A DNA stretch of 64,000 bases from an uncultured Methylococcaceae bacterium (lineage in GTDB: Bacteria; Pseudomonadota; Gammaproteobacteria; Methylococcales; Methylomonadaceae): the NCBI GenBank assembly GCA_903917345.1, contig CAIXAE010000023.1, forward strand, positions 1-64,000. Direction: 5' to 3'. Under the pieces are notes generated by a model, which was given only the letters and a program-made list of their open reading frames with translations, did no database searches and was not told the origin of the DNA. The position numbers and the translations under genes are program-made. Of the stretch, positions 29,548 to 39,660 are shown piece by piece (position 1 is the first letter of the stretch; the number at the start of each line of letters is the position of its first letter).

Positions 29548-31212
29548 ATGTTGATAAAATTAACGGGTGGAATTGTCTATGATCCTGCATCTGGGATTGA
29601 TGGCCAGCAGCAAGATATTTATATAAGAGACGGTCGTATTATCGCAAAGCCAGCGGATGCGGTAGTTGATAAAGAATATGATTTAAAAGGTAAAGTGGTC
29701 ATGTCGGGTGCTATCGATATGCACACGCATATTGGTGGCGGTAAAGGAAATATTGCTAGAACCTTATTGCCAGAAGATCATCGTCAAGATCCTGTACATC
29801 GTAGTGATATTACGCGTTCGGGTTGTGGACACGCGATGCCAAGTACGTTTGTAACGGGTTATCGTTATGCCGAGATGGGTTATACCGCAGGTTTTGAACC
29901 GGCTGTTTTACCTAATAATGCCCGTCAAGCACACATGGAAATGGGGGATATTCCCATTCTAGATAAAGGCGGTTATGTCATGTTGGGCAGTGATGATTAT
30001 TTACTGCGTATGCTTACCGCTAAAAAAGATCAAAAGGCCATTAATGATTATGTTGCTTGGACTATGACAAGTGCCAAAGCGATTGGGGTTAAGGTGGTTA
30101 ATCCTGGTGGTATTAATGCGTTTAAATTTAATCAACGAAAATTAGATTTAGATGAGCAAAATAGTCATTATGGTGTAACCCCTCGTGAAATATTACGCGT
30201 TTTAGCAACGGCTGTTAAAGAGATTGGTGTATCACATCCTTTACATGTACATGGTTGTAATCTGGGTGTGCCGGGTAATGTGCAAACGACGCTTGATACC
30301 ATTCAAGGTATTGGGGGTTTGCCGATGCATTTAACCCATATCCAGTTCCATAGTTATGGTACAGAAGGGGATTTTAAATTCTCTTCCGGTGCGGCACAGA
30401 TAGCAGAAGCCATCAATAGAAACAAAAATATCACTATTGATGTGGGCCAAATTTTGTTTGGTCAAACCGTGACTGCGTCTGGCGATAACATGCGTCAACA
30501 TGCGAATCATAAATTTGCCAGCCCTAATAAATGGGTGACAATGGATATTGAGTGTGATGCGGGTTGTGGTGTGGTGCCTTTCAAATATAAAGATCAAAAC
30601 TTTGTTAATGCTTTGCAGTGGGCCATTGGTTTAGAAACTTTCTTATTGGTTGATGACCCATGGCGTATTTTCTTAACCACTGATCATCCTAATGGCGCGC
30701 CATTTACCAGCTATCCGCATTTAATTCGTTTGTTAATGGATAGAAGTTTTAGAAATGATGTGTTGGCAACGATTCATCCAGAAGCGCAAAAGATGACTAC
30801 TTTAGCGTCTATTGAGCGTGAATATACTTTGCAAGAAATTGCGATTATGACGCGTGCAGGTGCTGCTAAATTGATTGGCTTAAAAGATCGTGGTGGTTTA
30901 AGTGCGGGCAATTGGGCAGATATTACTGTTTATACGGATAATGTTGATCGTCAAAAAATGTTCGAAAAACCAGATTATGTATTTAAAGATGGTCAGTTAG
31001 TGGTGGTTGATGGCAAAGTGGTCTCTACTAAGTGGGGCACTACGCATGTCGTTAAACCTCAGTTTGATGCATCGGTAGAAAAAGGTTTAAAAGATTATTT
31101 TGATCGTTATCTGACTATGAAATTGGGTAACTTTAGAATTAGCGATGATGAGATCACTGAAGATGGGCGTGGAAGTATTTCCGTACATCCATTGCAAGGA
31201 GATGTAGCATGA
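29548..31212 (+). CDS. fhcA: Formyltransferase/hydrolase complex, FhcA (amidohydrolase family)
   Basis: GAIDMHTHIGGGKGNIARTLLPEDHR; HVHGCNLGVPGN; FLTTDHPNGAPFTSYP. Confidence 0.93.
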   Translation: MLIKLTGGIVYDPASGIDGQQQDIYIRDGRIIAKPADAVVDKEYDLKGKVVMSGAIDMHTHIGGGKGNIARTLLPEDHRQDPVHRSDITRSGCGHAMPSTFVTGYRYAEMGYTAGFEPAVLPNNARQAHMEMGDIPILDKGGYVMLGSDDYLLRMLTAKKDQKAINDYVAWTMTSAKAIGVKVVNPGGINAFKFNQRKLDLDEQNSHYGVTPREILRVLATAVKEIGVSHPLHVHGCNLGVPGNVQTTLDTIQGIGGLPMHLTHIQFHSYGTEGDFKFSSGAAQIAEAINRNKNITIDVGQILFGQTVTASGDNMRQHANHKFASPNKWVTMDIECDAGCGVVPFKYKDQNFVNALQWAIGLETFLLVDDPWRIFLTTDHPNGAPFTSYPHLIRLLMDRSFRNDVLATIHPEAQKMTTLASIEREYTLQEIAIMTRAGAAKLIGLKDRGGLSAGNWADITVYTDNVDRQKMFEKPDYVFKDGQLVVVDGKVVSTKWGTTHVVKPQFDASVEKGLKDYFDRYLTMKLGNFRISDDEITEDGRGSISVHPLQGDVA

Positions 31213-32105
31213 TTATTAACGGTGTCAGCATAGATGCAACGTTCGCTGAAGCGTTCCCTATGAAAGCAACGCGCGCTATTATTACTGCGCAAAATGAAAA
31301 ATGGGCGATGATTTCTGCTCAAGCCATGACTGGCTTTGCTACCTCTGTTATTGCCTGCGGTTGTGAAGGAGCTATTGAACGCGTATTAGATCCCTCAGAA
31401 ACACCTGATGGTCGTCCTGGTGTAGCGATTATGATCTTTGCCATGGGCGGCAAGGGTTTGGCAAAACAATTAGAAACTAGGGCGGGGCAGTGTGTATTAA
31501 CATCACCCACTTCTGCATTATTTTCAGGTATTGATGGCGGCATTAGAATTCCTTTAGGAAAGAATCTGCGTTATTTCGGTGATGGCTTTCAAGTCTCTAA
31601 ACAAATCAGTGGTAAACGTTATTGGCGTATCCCTGTCATGGATGGTGAATTTTTAGCCGAAGCAACCACTGGTCAAGTCGATGCAATTGGGGGGGGTAAC
31701 TTTTTAGTGTTAGCGGAATCTCAACCGCAAGCTTTGGCAGCCTGTGAAGCCGCGATTGAAGAAATGCGTAAAATTCCGAATGTGATTATGCCATTTCCTG
31801 GTGGTGTAGTGCGCTCAGGCTCTAAAGTGGGTTCTAAGTACAAATCATTGGGAGCCTCTACTAATGATGCATTTTGCCCAACCTTAAAAGGGATGACTAA
31901 GACAGATTTATCACCAGAAATTGAATCAGTGATGGAAATTGTTATTGATGGTTTAACCAAAGAAGATATTGATAAAGCGATGAAAGTCGGTATTCAAGCG
32001 GTTTGTGATTTGGGCGCGGCTAATGGTATTAAACGTATTAGTGCGGGTAATTACGGCGGTAAATTAGGCCCATTCCACTTTCATTTACAGGAGATTATGG
32101 CATGA
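31209..32105 (+). CDS. fhcD: Formylmethanofuran:tetrahydromethanopterin formyltransferase, FhcD
   Basis: DATFAEAFPMKATRAIITAQNEKWA; Ftr-type length and motifs; overlaps fhcA and fhcC. Confidence 0.94.
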   Translation: MIINGVSIDATFAEAFPMKATRAIITAQNEKWAMISAQAMTGFATSVIACGCEGAIERVLDPSETPDGRPGVAIMIFAMGGKGLAKQLETRAGQCVLTSPTSALFSGIDGGIRIPLGKNLRYFGDGFQVSKQISGKRYWRIPVMDGEFLAEATTGQVDAIGGGNFLVLAESQPQALAACEAAIEEMRKIPNVIMPFPGGVVRSGSKVGSKYKSLGASTNDAFCPTLKGMTKTDLSPEIESVMEIVIDGLTKEDIDKAMKVGIQAVCDLGAANGIKRISAGNYGGKLGPFHFHLQEIMA

Positions 32106-32914
32106 GTGCTTTAACCTTTACATTAAAGTATAAATCGGCTCAGCGCGTGGATATGTCGCCTTTGGTTTGTCAGCACTTGTCTGGCATGTCGATTACTGAA
32201 ATAAGTGCACTTACTTTGCAAAGTGGCAAATTGAAATTGCGGGTGGATGAGTTATTTACAATTTCAGGCTCTGACGCACAAGAAATCGTTATTAATAACA
32301 GTGTGGATAATCTTGATTTTATAGGCAAAGATTTGGATGGGGGAAGTATTACCGTTAATGGCGATGCCGGTGCTTATTTAGCCTTTGGCTTGAAGTCTGG
32401 AGAGATTAAAGTGTCTGGTAATGCGGGACTTTATGCGGCTTGTGAAATGAAGAAAGGCTATTTAGAAATCGCTGGTAATGCCGGAGATTTTTTAGGTGCA
32501 GCCTTGCCAGGTAATAAAATGGGTATGAAAGGTGGCACTATTTTAGTGAAAGGTAATGTTGGTGAGCGAGCAGGGGATCATATGCGTCGCGGTAATATCT
32601 TAATTGAAGGTAATGCGGGTGATTATTGTGGCTCAAGGATGACTGCAGGTACTATTGCAGTGATGGGCCAAACGGGTCGTTATTTAGGTTATGCGATGCG
32701 TCGTGGTACTTTACTGTTATGGAATCAACCTAAACTATCCGCCAGTTTTAATGATTGTGGTGCACATACGTTAGCGTTTTTACCTATTTTATTTGGATCG
32801 TTTAAAACCTTAAACTCTCGATTTGCTGATGCTTCTGAGGCTTTTAATCGTGTACAAAGGTATGCGGGTGATATGTCTGAAATGGGGCGTGGTGAGGTTT
32901 TAGTTAAATTATAA
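32102..32914 (+). CDS. fhcC: Formyltransferase/hydrolase complex, FhcC
   Basis: GltB C-terminal-like beta helix (GDAGAYLAFGLKSGEIKVSGNAG, VKGNVGERAGDHMRRGNILIEGNAGDYCGSRM). Confidence 0.92.
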   Translation: MSALTFTLKYKSAQRVDMSPLVCQHLSGMSITEISALTLQSGKLKLRVDELFTISGSDAQEIVINNSVDNLDFIGKDLDGGSITVNGDAGAYLAFGLKSGEIKVSGNAGLYAACEMKKGYLEIAGNAGDFLGAALPGNKMGMKGGTILVKGNVGERAGDHMRRGNILIEGNAGDYCGSRMTAGTIAVMGQTGRYLGYAMRRGTLLLWNQPKLSASFNDCGAHTLAFLPILFGSFKTLNSRFADASEAFNRVQRYAGDMSEMGRGEVLVKL

Positions 32915-33016
32915 AGTTTGTTATTTTGTTAGAAAGATCTCTATAAGGACGTTTAGTTTCTAAATGATTAGTTAGATTTAGATTGGGTTTAACGTGACAA
33001 AATGAGCAATACAAAC

Positions 33017-33048
33017 AAAAAAGCCGATGCTAAAACATCGGCTTTTTT
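33017..33048. terminator. Bidirectional Rho-independent terminator between fhcC and fba
   Basis: AAAAAAGCCGATG-N6-CATCGGCTTTTTT between convergent genes. Confidence 0.9.
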
Positions 33049-33069
33049 GTTAATTAGAACGCGGTTTAC

Positions 33070-34149
33070 TTATAAAGTATTAACAGCGTTTAATTCTTTG
33101 AATGCTTGTTCTAAACGAACAACCATTCCAACTTCACCTTCACGTTGCCAAACGCGTGGATCGTAGAATTTTTTGTTTGGTTTATCATCGCCTTCTGGGT
33201 TACCGATTTGACCTTGTAAATAACCTTCATTTTTCTTGTAATAGTTCATGATACCTTCCCAAGTTGCCCATTGAGTATCAGTATCGATGTTCATTTTTAC
33301 AACACCGTAGCTAATTGATTCTTCAATTTCAGCAGCTGTTGAACCTGAACCGCCGTGGAATACGAAGTTTAATGTATTAGCAGGAACACCATACTTTTCA
33401 GACACATACTTTTGTGAGTTGTCTAAAATAGTTGGCGTTAATTTAACATTACCTGGTTTATAAACACCGTGTACGTTACCGAAAGATGCTGCGATAGTAA
33501 AGTTAGGGCTAATTTTGCTTAATTCTTCATAAGCATAAGCCACATCTTCTGGTTGAGTGTAAAGCAATGAGTGATCTAAGTTACTGTTATCAACACCATC
33601 TTCTTCACCACCGGTTACACCTAATTCAATTTCTAGTGTCATGCCCATTTTAGACATGCGCGCTAAATATTGACCACAAATTTCGATGTTTTCTTTTAGA
33701 CTTTCTTCAGACAAATCTAACATGTGTGAGCTGAACAATGGTTTGCCAGTTTCTGCGAAGTGTTTTTCACCTGCATCTAATAAACCGTCAATCCATGGTA
33801 ATAATTTTTTAGCTGCGTGGTCAGTATGTAAAATAACTGGTACGCCATAAGCTTCAGCGATTAGGTGTACGTGTTTAGCACCTGATATAGCACCTAAGAT
33901 TGCTGCTTGTTGACCTTCAGCTTTTAGGCCTTTACCAGCAACAAATGCTGCGCCACCATTTGAAAATTGAACAAACACAGCTGATTTAACTTTAGCAGCT
34001 GCTTCTAAAACAGCATTGATTGAATCAGTGTTAATTACGTTTACAGCAGGTAATGCAAATTTATTGGCTTTGCATATTTCGAATACTTTTTGTACATCTG
34101 CACCAGTAACAACACCTGGTTTTACTACGTCTAATATTTTTTGTGACAT
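33070..34149 (-). CDS. fba: Class II fructose-bisphosphate aldolase
   Basis: FALPAVNVINTDSINAVLEAA; HTDHAAKKLLPWIDGLLD; NFVFHGGSGST. Confidence 0.95.
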   Translation of the reverse strand: MSQKILDVVKPGVVTGADVQKVFEICKANKFALPAVNVINTDSINAVLEAAAKVKSAVFVQFSNGGAAFVAGKGLKAEGQQAAILGAISGAKHVHLIAEAYGVPVILHTDHAAKKLLPWIDGLLDAGEKHFAETGKPLFSSHMLDLSEESLKENIEICGQYLARMSKMGMTLEIELGVTGGEEDGVDNSNLDHSLLYTQPEDVAYAYEELSKISPNFTIAASFGNVHGVYKPGNVKLTPTILDNSQKYVSEKYGVPANTLNFVFHGGSGSTAAEIEESISYGVVKMNIDTDTQWATWEGIMNYYKKNEGYLQGQIGNPEGDDKPNKKFYDPRVWQREGEVGMVVRLEQAFKELNAVNTL

Positions 34150-34198
34150 GTTGAGTCCTATTGATGGTTATAGCTGTTAAAAGAAAATTAAAGCAATA

Positions 34199-34227
34199 AA
34201 AAAGGTGGTTATGAAATCATAACCACC
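34199..34227 (-). terminator. Terminator between tal and fba
   Basis: On the minus strand: GGTGGTTATGATTTCATAACCACC stem followed by TTTTT. Confidence 0.75.
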
Positions 34228-34245
34228 ATTATTGATTGCTTAAGA

Positions 34246-35232
34246 TTAGCCTTCTAAGCTAGCTAAACGATTTGCAAGTAATTCTTCTAGTGCTTCTAAA
34301 GCTGTTGCGAAGCCGCTGATGCCTTCTGCCAATTTGTCAGTAGCCATACGGTTTGCAGCGTGCATGCTTTCAAATGTTGCTTTATCAATTGATAGTTTTT
34401 CAATAGATAAACTTGCAGCGTTTTCTGGATCCAATTTACGTGGTAATTCACCTTCAGTCGCTTGTAGTTCTGCTAATAAAGAAGGAGCAATGGTTAATAA
34501 GTCGCTACCCGCTAGTTCAGTGATTTCACCTACGTTACGGAAGCTTGCGCCCATAACTTCAGTTTTGTAACCGAATTTTTTGTAGTAGTTATAGATTTCA
34601 GTAACAGAAACAACACCTGGATCTTCAGCAGGAGCATAAGATTCTTTACCAGTATCTTTTTTGTACCAGTCAAGAATACGACCTACGAAAGGTGAGATCA
34701 ATGTGATGCCGTTTTCAGCACATGCAACCGCTTGGTGTAAGCCAAACAATAAAGTTAAGTTAGTGTGAATGCCTTCTTTTTCTAATACTGCAGCCGCTTG
34801 AATCCCTTCCCAAGTTGCAGCAATTTTGATTAAGATACGGTCACGTGATACGTTAGCTGCTTCGTATTGAGCAATTAAATCACGACCTTTGGCTATAGTA
34901 GCATCAGTGTCGAACGATAGGCGCGCATCAACTTCAGTTGAAACACGACCAGGAATGATTTCAAGAATTTTTAGACCGAAAGAAACAGCTAGACGATCAA
35001 AGGCTAAGGTAACAACTTCTGCAGCAGATGCAGCTGCACCTAAAGTTTCACGCGCAGCTTTTAAAGTATCATCAACGATACCTTGGTATTGTGGCATTTG
35101 AGCAGCAGCAGTAATCAAAGATGGATTAGTTGTCGCATCACGTGGAGTAAAAGTTTCAATCGCCTGAATGTCGCCAGTATCAGCAACAACCACTGTTACT
35201 TCTTTTAATTGTTCTAGTAAGTTTTTTCCCAT
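34246..35232 (-). CDS. tal: Transaldolase
   Basis: [52 protein letters not shown]. Confidence 0.95.
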   Translation of the reverse strand: MGKNLLEQLKEVTVVVADTGDIQAIETFTPRDATTNPSLITAAAQMPQYQGIVDDTLKAARETLGAAASAAEVVTLAFDRLAVSFGLKILEIIPGRVSTEVDARLSFDTDATIAKGRDLIAQYEAANVSRDRILIKIAATWEGIQAAAVLEKEGIHTNLTLLFGLHQAVACAENGITLISPFVGRILDWYKKDTGKESYAPAEDPGVVSVTEIYNYYKKFGYKTEVMGASFRNVGEITELAGSDLLTIAPSLLAELQATEGELPRKLDPENAASLSIEKLSIDKATFESMHAANRMATDKLAEGISGFATALEALEELLANRLASLEG

Positions 35233-35342
35233 GAGAGGTACCTATTTAAGTTGAAATTAAAAAATTATTTAACGGTTATACGTAATGGTATAAGCAATGT
35301 TGAGTTAGGCGGGTGTTGTTGTTTTTATGAGCCTAAATTAGA

Positions 35343-35380
35343 GAGAAATAGGCCTTAATTTTAATTAATGCCTATTTCTC
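35343..35380 (-). promoter_or_regulatory. Hairpin between the 11-copy repeat-motif gene and tal
   Basis: GAGAAATAGGC-N16-GCCTATTTCTC, 11-bp stem, no T tract. Confidence 0.6.
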
Positions 35381-35388
35381 AGAGGTTT

Positions 35389-36183
35389 TTAAGCTTGAAG
35401 ACGCATGTATTTTTCAACACTTGTTTCAATTACAGCAGGTTGTTTTCGTTCATTTAATGCTTGTCTAGCCATATACTTAGCAACGTTACTAAGCTGTGGC
35501 TGCTTAGCTTGTTCATCTAAATATTTAGCGACACCTGTTAAAGCAACTTCTGGAATTACTAATTTAGCAGCCAAAGCGGATATTGCTTCTTGTTTAGCCA
35601 TATATCTAGCAACTCTACTAGGCTGTGGCAAACTTTCTTGAATTTCAAGATACTTAGCAACGCCAGATAAACTAGGTTTAACTGTTTTAGGTGTTAAAGC
35701 AGATATTGCCGCTTGTTTAGCTAGATATTTAGCAACATTACTGGGTTGGGGTTGATTTGCTTGCGCTTTTAAATATTTGGCAACACCTGATAACTCAGGT
35801 GTTGGTTTCAATGTTTTTAAATATTTTTCAACGCCAGTCGCTTCAGGAATACCCAATAGCTGATTTTTTTGTTTCTCTGCAATGTTCTGTCTTAAAACAT
35901 ATTTACTAACTCCACTTGTTGGAGCTTTGTCTAGGCCTTCTAAATATTTCTCTACACCACTTAGTGGTTGCAACGTTTGATCAGATTCTGATATTTCAGT
36001 TAACAATAAAGCATTTTGATGATCTAAATATTTTGCTACCCCTGTTTTCCCTGATTCATCAGCAGTATAAACAGGATAGTTTGCTTCAGTTTTATAAATG
36101 TTCTCAGATTTGGACTGATTCAAGAAAAAGAACAAGCCTGCTATAGCAGGGAAAAAAAAACCATTTGAGTTTTCCTTGTTCAT
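35389..36183 (-). CDS. Repeat-motif protein with 11 copies of [TS]-x-V-x-[KR]-Y-[LVM] and an N-terminal hydrophobic segment (novel family candidate)
   Basis: GVAKYLDHQ, GVEKYLEGL, GVSKYVLRQ, GVEKYLKTL, GVAKYLKAQ, NVAKYLAKQ, GVAKYLEIQ, RVARYMAKQ, GVAKYLDEQ, NVAKYMARQ, SVEKYMRLQ. MNKE start chosen because it abuts the upstream stop (TAAAATG). Confidence 0.85.
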   Translation of the reverse strand: MNKENSNGFFFPAIAGLFFFLNQSKSENIYKTEANYPVYTADESGKTGVAKYLDHQNALLLTEISESDQTLQPLSGVEKYLEGLDKAPTSGVSKYVLRQNIAEKQKNQLLGIPEATGVEKYLKTLKPTPELSGVAKYLKAQANQPQPSNVAKYLAKQAAISALTPKTVKPSLSGVAKYLEIQESLPQPSRVARYMAKQEAISALAAKLVIPEVALTGVAKYLDEQAKQPQLSNVAKYMARQALNERKQPAVIETSVEKYMRLQA

Positions 36184-36184
36184 T

Positions 36185-36889
36185 TTAGCCTCTATCGCGC
36201 ACGTATTTATCAACACCAGTTACCGCTTTTGCAGAACTTTGTTGTGGTTGATTTGCTACATATTTATCAACACCGGTAAGTTTAGTAGATTCACTTACTT
36301 TTTCTTGGGTGTTAATGTATCTAGAAACACCTGTTCCAGTGATCTTATGCAAATATTTAGCAACACCTGTGTTTACAGCGTAAGATTTAGTTGTATTAGC
36401 AGTCCCACTATTTTGTGTTTTAGCAGAACTTGATTTTTTAACTAAAAAGAAACCAGCTAATCCAAGACCTAATAAACCCAATATATAAGTTGTCATAGTG
36501 GAGCTTTCTTCTTTTGTAGCTGATGCTGCCGGCGTATCTACTTCAATTACACTAGTACTTGATTGGACTTTAACAGGCGATGGTTTTAGAGCTGCTGCTG
36601 ATGGTTTGTAGTTTGTATCGTGATACAAGACTTCAGGTTTAAAATCAGCTGCAGGATATTTTGAATCAGCTTCTGTACTAGCGCTTGCTGAAACTTTAGC
36701 TACAGGCGCGGTTGCTTTAGCAGGAGCATTTTTTGGTGCTTCTTTAGCTATGTAATCACTGTTTTGGTATAAAACTTCTGGTTGGAAGTCTGCAGCAGGG
36801 TACTGTTGGTCTGCACATACAACGGTACTTGATAATAGTAATACCGCTAATGAACCTTTGGTTAAATTATTCTTTTTCACGTTGCTCAC
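36185..36889 (-). CDS. Signal-peptide and TM protein with 4 GVxKY(L/I/V) motifs and two YPAADFxPEVLY repeats (novel family candidate)
   Basis: N-terminal SLAVLLLSSTVVCADQQ; QYPAADFQPEVLYQNSDY and KYPAADFKPEVLYHDTNY; TM TTYILGLLGLGLAGFFLVKK; then TGVAKYLHKI, TGVSRYINTQ, TGVDKYVANQ, TGVDKYVRDRG. Confidence 0.85.
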   Translation of the reverse strand: MSNVKKNNLTKGSLAVLLLSSTVVCADQQYPAADFQPEVLYQNSDYIAKEAPKNAPAKATAPVAKVSASASTEADSKYPAADFKPEVLYHDTNYKPSAAALKPSPVKVQSSTSVIEVDTPAASATKEESSTMTTYILGLLGLGLAGFFLVKKSSSAKTQNSGTANTTKSYAVNTGVAKYLHKITGTGVSRYINTQEKVSESTKLTGVDKYVANQPQQSSAKAVTGVDKYVRDRG

Positions 36890-36990
36890 CTAAAAGTCGT
36901 AAGAAGTGGTTTGATATTCCCTCATTATTGTTTTTTATAAAATAACGAGGCAATATCTCTCCAAATTTAATGTGTATAACTACTCTATAT

Positions 36991-38985
36991 TTAAAGTACT
37001 GCTTCTACGTGCTTAATTACATTTTCAACGGTGAAGCCAAATTCTTTGAAAAGTAATCCAGCAGGTGCAGATTCGCCAAATCGATCAAGTCCTACAACTT
37101 TACCGTTGGTGCCCACATATTTCCACCATAGATCAGTAACACCCGCTTCAACAGCTACGCGTTTTGTAACAGCAGAAGGAAGAACAGATTCACGATATGC
37201 AACATCTTGTGCATCGAAAATGTTAGTCGATGGCATAGAAACTACACGTATATTTTTACCAGCCGCTCTTAACTCATCAGCTGCTTTTAAAGCAAGTTCA
37301 ACTTCAGAGCCTGTCGCAATAATTATTGCATCTGGTTGGCCTTCGCTATCACTTAATACATAGCCACCACGTGAGATATTAGCAATTTGTGCATCAGTAC
37401 GTGGAACATGTGGTAAGTTTTGACGAGAGAAGACCAAAATAGAAGGTCCATCTTGTCTTTCAAACGCTGTTTTCCAAGAAATAGTGGTTTCAACCGCATC
37501 ACATGGACGCCAAACTTGAATACCTGGAATTAGTCGTAATGTTGCTGTTTGTTCAATAGGTTGATGAGTTGGGCCATCTTCACCTAGACCGATAGAGTCA
37601 TGAGTGTAAACAAAGATAGATCTAATCTTCATCAAAGATGCCATACGTAATGCATTTCTAGCATATTCTGAGAACATTAAGAATGTTGCGCCGAATGGAA
37701 TTAATCCACCATGTAAAGCAACACCATTCATAATAGCAGACATACCAAATTCACGTACGCCGTAGTTGATGTAGTTAGCATCTGGCTTATCAGCTCGCAT
37801 AGGTCTGTAAGTTGACCATTCAGTCATGTTTGAACAGCCCAAATCAGCTGAACCACCAAAGATTTCAGGTAAAATTTTAGCAAAACCTTCAATAGCTGCT
37901 AATGAAGATAAACGAGTTGCAGTTGTTTTCTCTTCTGCAACAACTGATTTTACAAAGGTATCGGCTTTTTCTTTCCAATCACTCGGTAATTCACCTGCAA
38001 TACGACGTTGATATTCTGACGCTAATTCAGGATAAGCGGCTTGATAAGCTGCAAATTTTGCATTCCAAGTACTTTCTGCATGAGCGCCTTTTGCCTTTGC
38101 GTCCCAAGCTCCGTAAACGTCAGCAGGAATAACGAAAGCTTCATGATCCCAACCTAAAGCAGCTTTAGTTAAATCAATTTCATCTTGACCTAAGGCTGCA
38201 CCATGACATGCATGACTACCAGACTTATTTGGTGAGCCAAAACCAATAATAGTTTTGCAGCAGATTAAAGTAGGTTTATCCGATACTGATTTTGCTGACT
38301 TAATTGCATTTGAAATAGCCACAGGGTCGTGACCATCAACATCAGCAATTACATGCCAGCCATACGCTTCAAAGCGTAGTGGTGTATTGTCAGTAAACCA
38401 ACCTTCAACGTGACCGTCAATAGAAATTCCATTGTCGTCCCAGAAAGCGATTAATTTACCTAAACCCAAAGTACCTGCTAAGGAACATGCCTCATGTGAA
38501 ATACCTTCCATCAAACAACCATCGCCTAAAAACGCGTAGGTGTTATGATCGACAATTTCGTGTCCATCTCTGTTAAATTGACCTGCCAATGCTTTTTCTG
38601 CAATAGCCATACCTACAGCATTAGTGATGCCTTGACCTAAAGGACCTGTTGTTGTTTCAACACCTTCGGTGTAACCATATTCTGGATGACCCGGAGTTTT
38701 TGAGTGCAGTTGTCTGAATTTTTTAAGTTCTTCGATAGGTAGGTCATAACCAGCTAGGTGCAATAATGAATAGATCAACATAGATCCGTGACCATTAGAT
38801 AGCACGAAACGATCCCGATTAGACCATTTTGGATTTGTAGGATTGTGGCTTAAGAAATCATTCCACAAAACTTCGGCTATGTCAGCCATTCCCATTGGTG
38901 CACCTGGATGTCCAGAGTTTGCTTTTTGAACGGCATCCATGCTCAAAGCGCGTATGGCGTTCGCTAATTCTCGGCGCGAAGTCAT
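36991..38985 (-). CDS. tkt: Transketolase
   Basis: [60 protein letters not shown]. Confidence 0.97.
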   Translation of the reverse strand: MTSRRELANAIRALSMDAVQKANSGHPGAPMGMADIAEVLWNDFLSHNPTNPKWSNRDRFVLSNGHGSMLIYSLLHLAGYDLPIEELKKFRQLHSKTPGHPEYGYTEGVETTTGPLGQGITNAVGMAIAEKALAGQFNRDGHEIVDHNTYAFLGDGCLMEGISHEACSLAGTLGLGKLIAFWDDNGISIDGHVEGWFTDNTPLRFEAYGWHVIADVDGHDPVAISNAIKSAKSVSDKPTLICCKTIIGFGSPNKSGSHACHGAALGQDEIDLTKAALGWDHEAFVIPADVYGAWDAKAKGAHAESTWNAKFAAYQAAYPELASEYQRRIAGELPSDWKEKADTFVKSVVAEEKTTATRLSSLAAIEGFAKILPEIFGGSADLGCSNMTEWSTYRPMRADKPDANYINYGVREFGMSAIMNGVALHGGLIPFGATFLMFSEYARNALRMASLMKIRSIFVYTHDSIGLGEDGPTHQPIEQTATLRLIPGIQVWRPCDAVETTISWKTAFERQDGPSILVFSRQNLPHVPRTDAQIANISRGGYVLSDSEGQPDAIIIATGSEVELALKAADELRAAGKNIRVVSMPSTNIFDAQDVAYRESVLPSAVTKRVAVEAGVTDLWWKYVGTNGKVVGLDRFGESAPAGLLFKEFGFTVENVIKHVEAVL

Positions 38986-39089
38986 ATTATTCTCCTTTAT
39001 TATTTTTATATATTATGTTTAGTGACTTCTATCAGCTTAAGCGATCTTGTCACGAAAATTCTTTAAATTGCTATTCTTATAATACAAAC

Positions 39090-39119
39090 AAGAACGAGTG
39101 GCATAAGCCACTCGTTCTT
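39090..39119. terminator. Terminator/hairpin downstream of hxlB
   Basis: AAGAACGAGTGGC-ATAA-GCCACTCGTTCTT, 13-bp perfect stem. Confidence 0.75.
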
Positions 39120-39125
39120 TTGTTT

Positions 39126-39659
39126 TTATTCTAAATTAGCGTGTCTTTCTCTCATTATTTCTTCAGGAATTCCTTTTTCATGAATAATATGAGAAATAGT
39201 AGCTTCCAAAAATAACAATGTTGATAGCTCAAATACCGTACCCATTGGCATGCCATATACTTTACCGTATTGATCACTTTTGCCAATTTGAAATACACCG
39301 TCAGCCATGTCACCTATTGTTGACTCGCCTTTAGCTGAAATCAGTACAATTTTGGCGCCTACTTTTTTTGCGCTTTTAGTGAATGCTATTAGTTGCTCTG
39401 TCTCTCCAGATCCAGAGATTATAATTAACAAATCACCATTTTTAATGCTTGGTGTAACAATTTCACCTACTACGCTGACATCATAGCCGCCGTGCACTAA
39501 TCTCATTGCAAAAAAATTACCGACTAATTTCGAACGACCTGCACCCGCAATATAAATGCGTTTTGCACCATCGAGTAATTCGGTCAGCTTTGCATCATAC
39601 GTATCATCTGTAGCTTCAAGAATACCTGAAATCTTGTCTATGATAAGTTGCTGATGCAT
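39126..39659 (-). CDS. hxlB: 6-phospho-3-hexuloisomerase
   Basis: SIS domain: IYIAGAGRSKLVGNFFAMRLVHGGYDVSVVGEIVTPSI...LLIIISGSGETEQL. Confidence 0.95.
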   Translation of the reverse strand: MHQQLIIDKISGILEATDDTYDAKLTELLDGAKRIYIAGAGRSKLVGNFFAMRLVHGGYDVSVVGEIVTPSIKNGDLLIIISGSGETEQLIAFTKSAKKVGAKIVLISAKGESTIGDMADGVFQIGKSDQYGKVYGMPMGTVFELSTLLFLEATISHIIHEKGIPEEIMRERHANLE

Positions 39660-39660
39660 A

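Noticed and set aside
35405-36433. Plus-strand ORFs antisense to the GVxKYL genes
   Set aside because: The repeated motif on the minus strand is coherent across linkers; plus-strand translations are Cys/Ser/Leu-rich mirror products.
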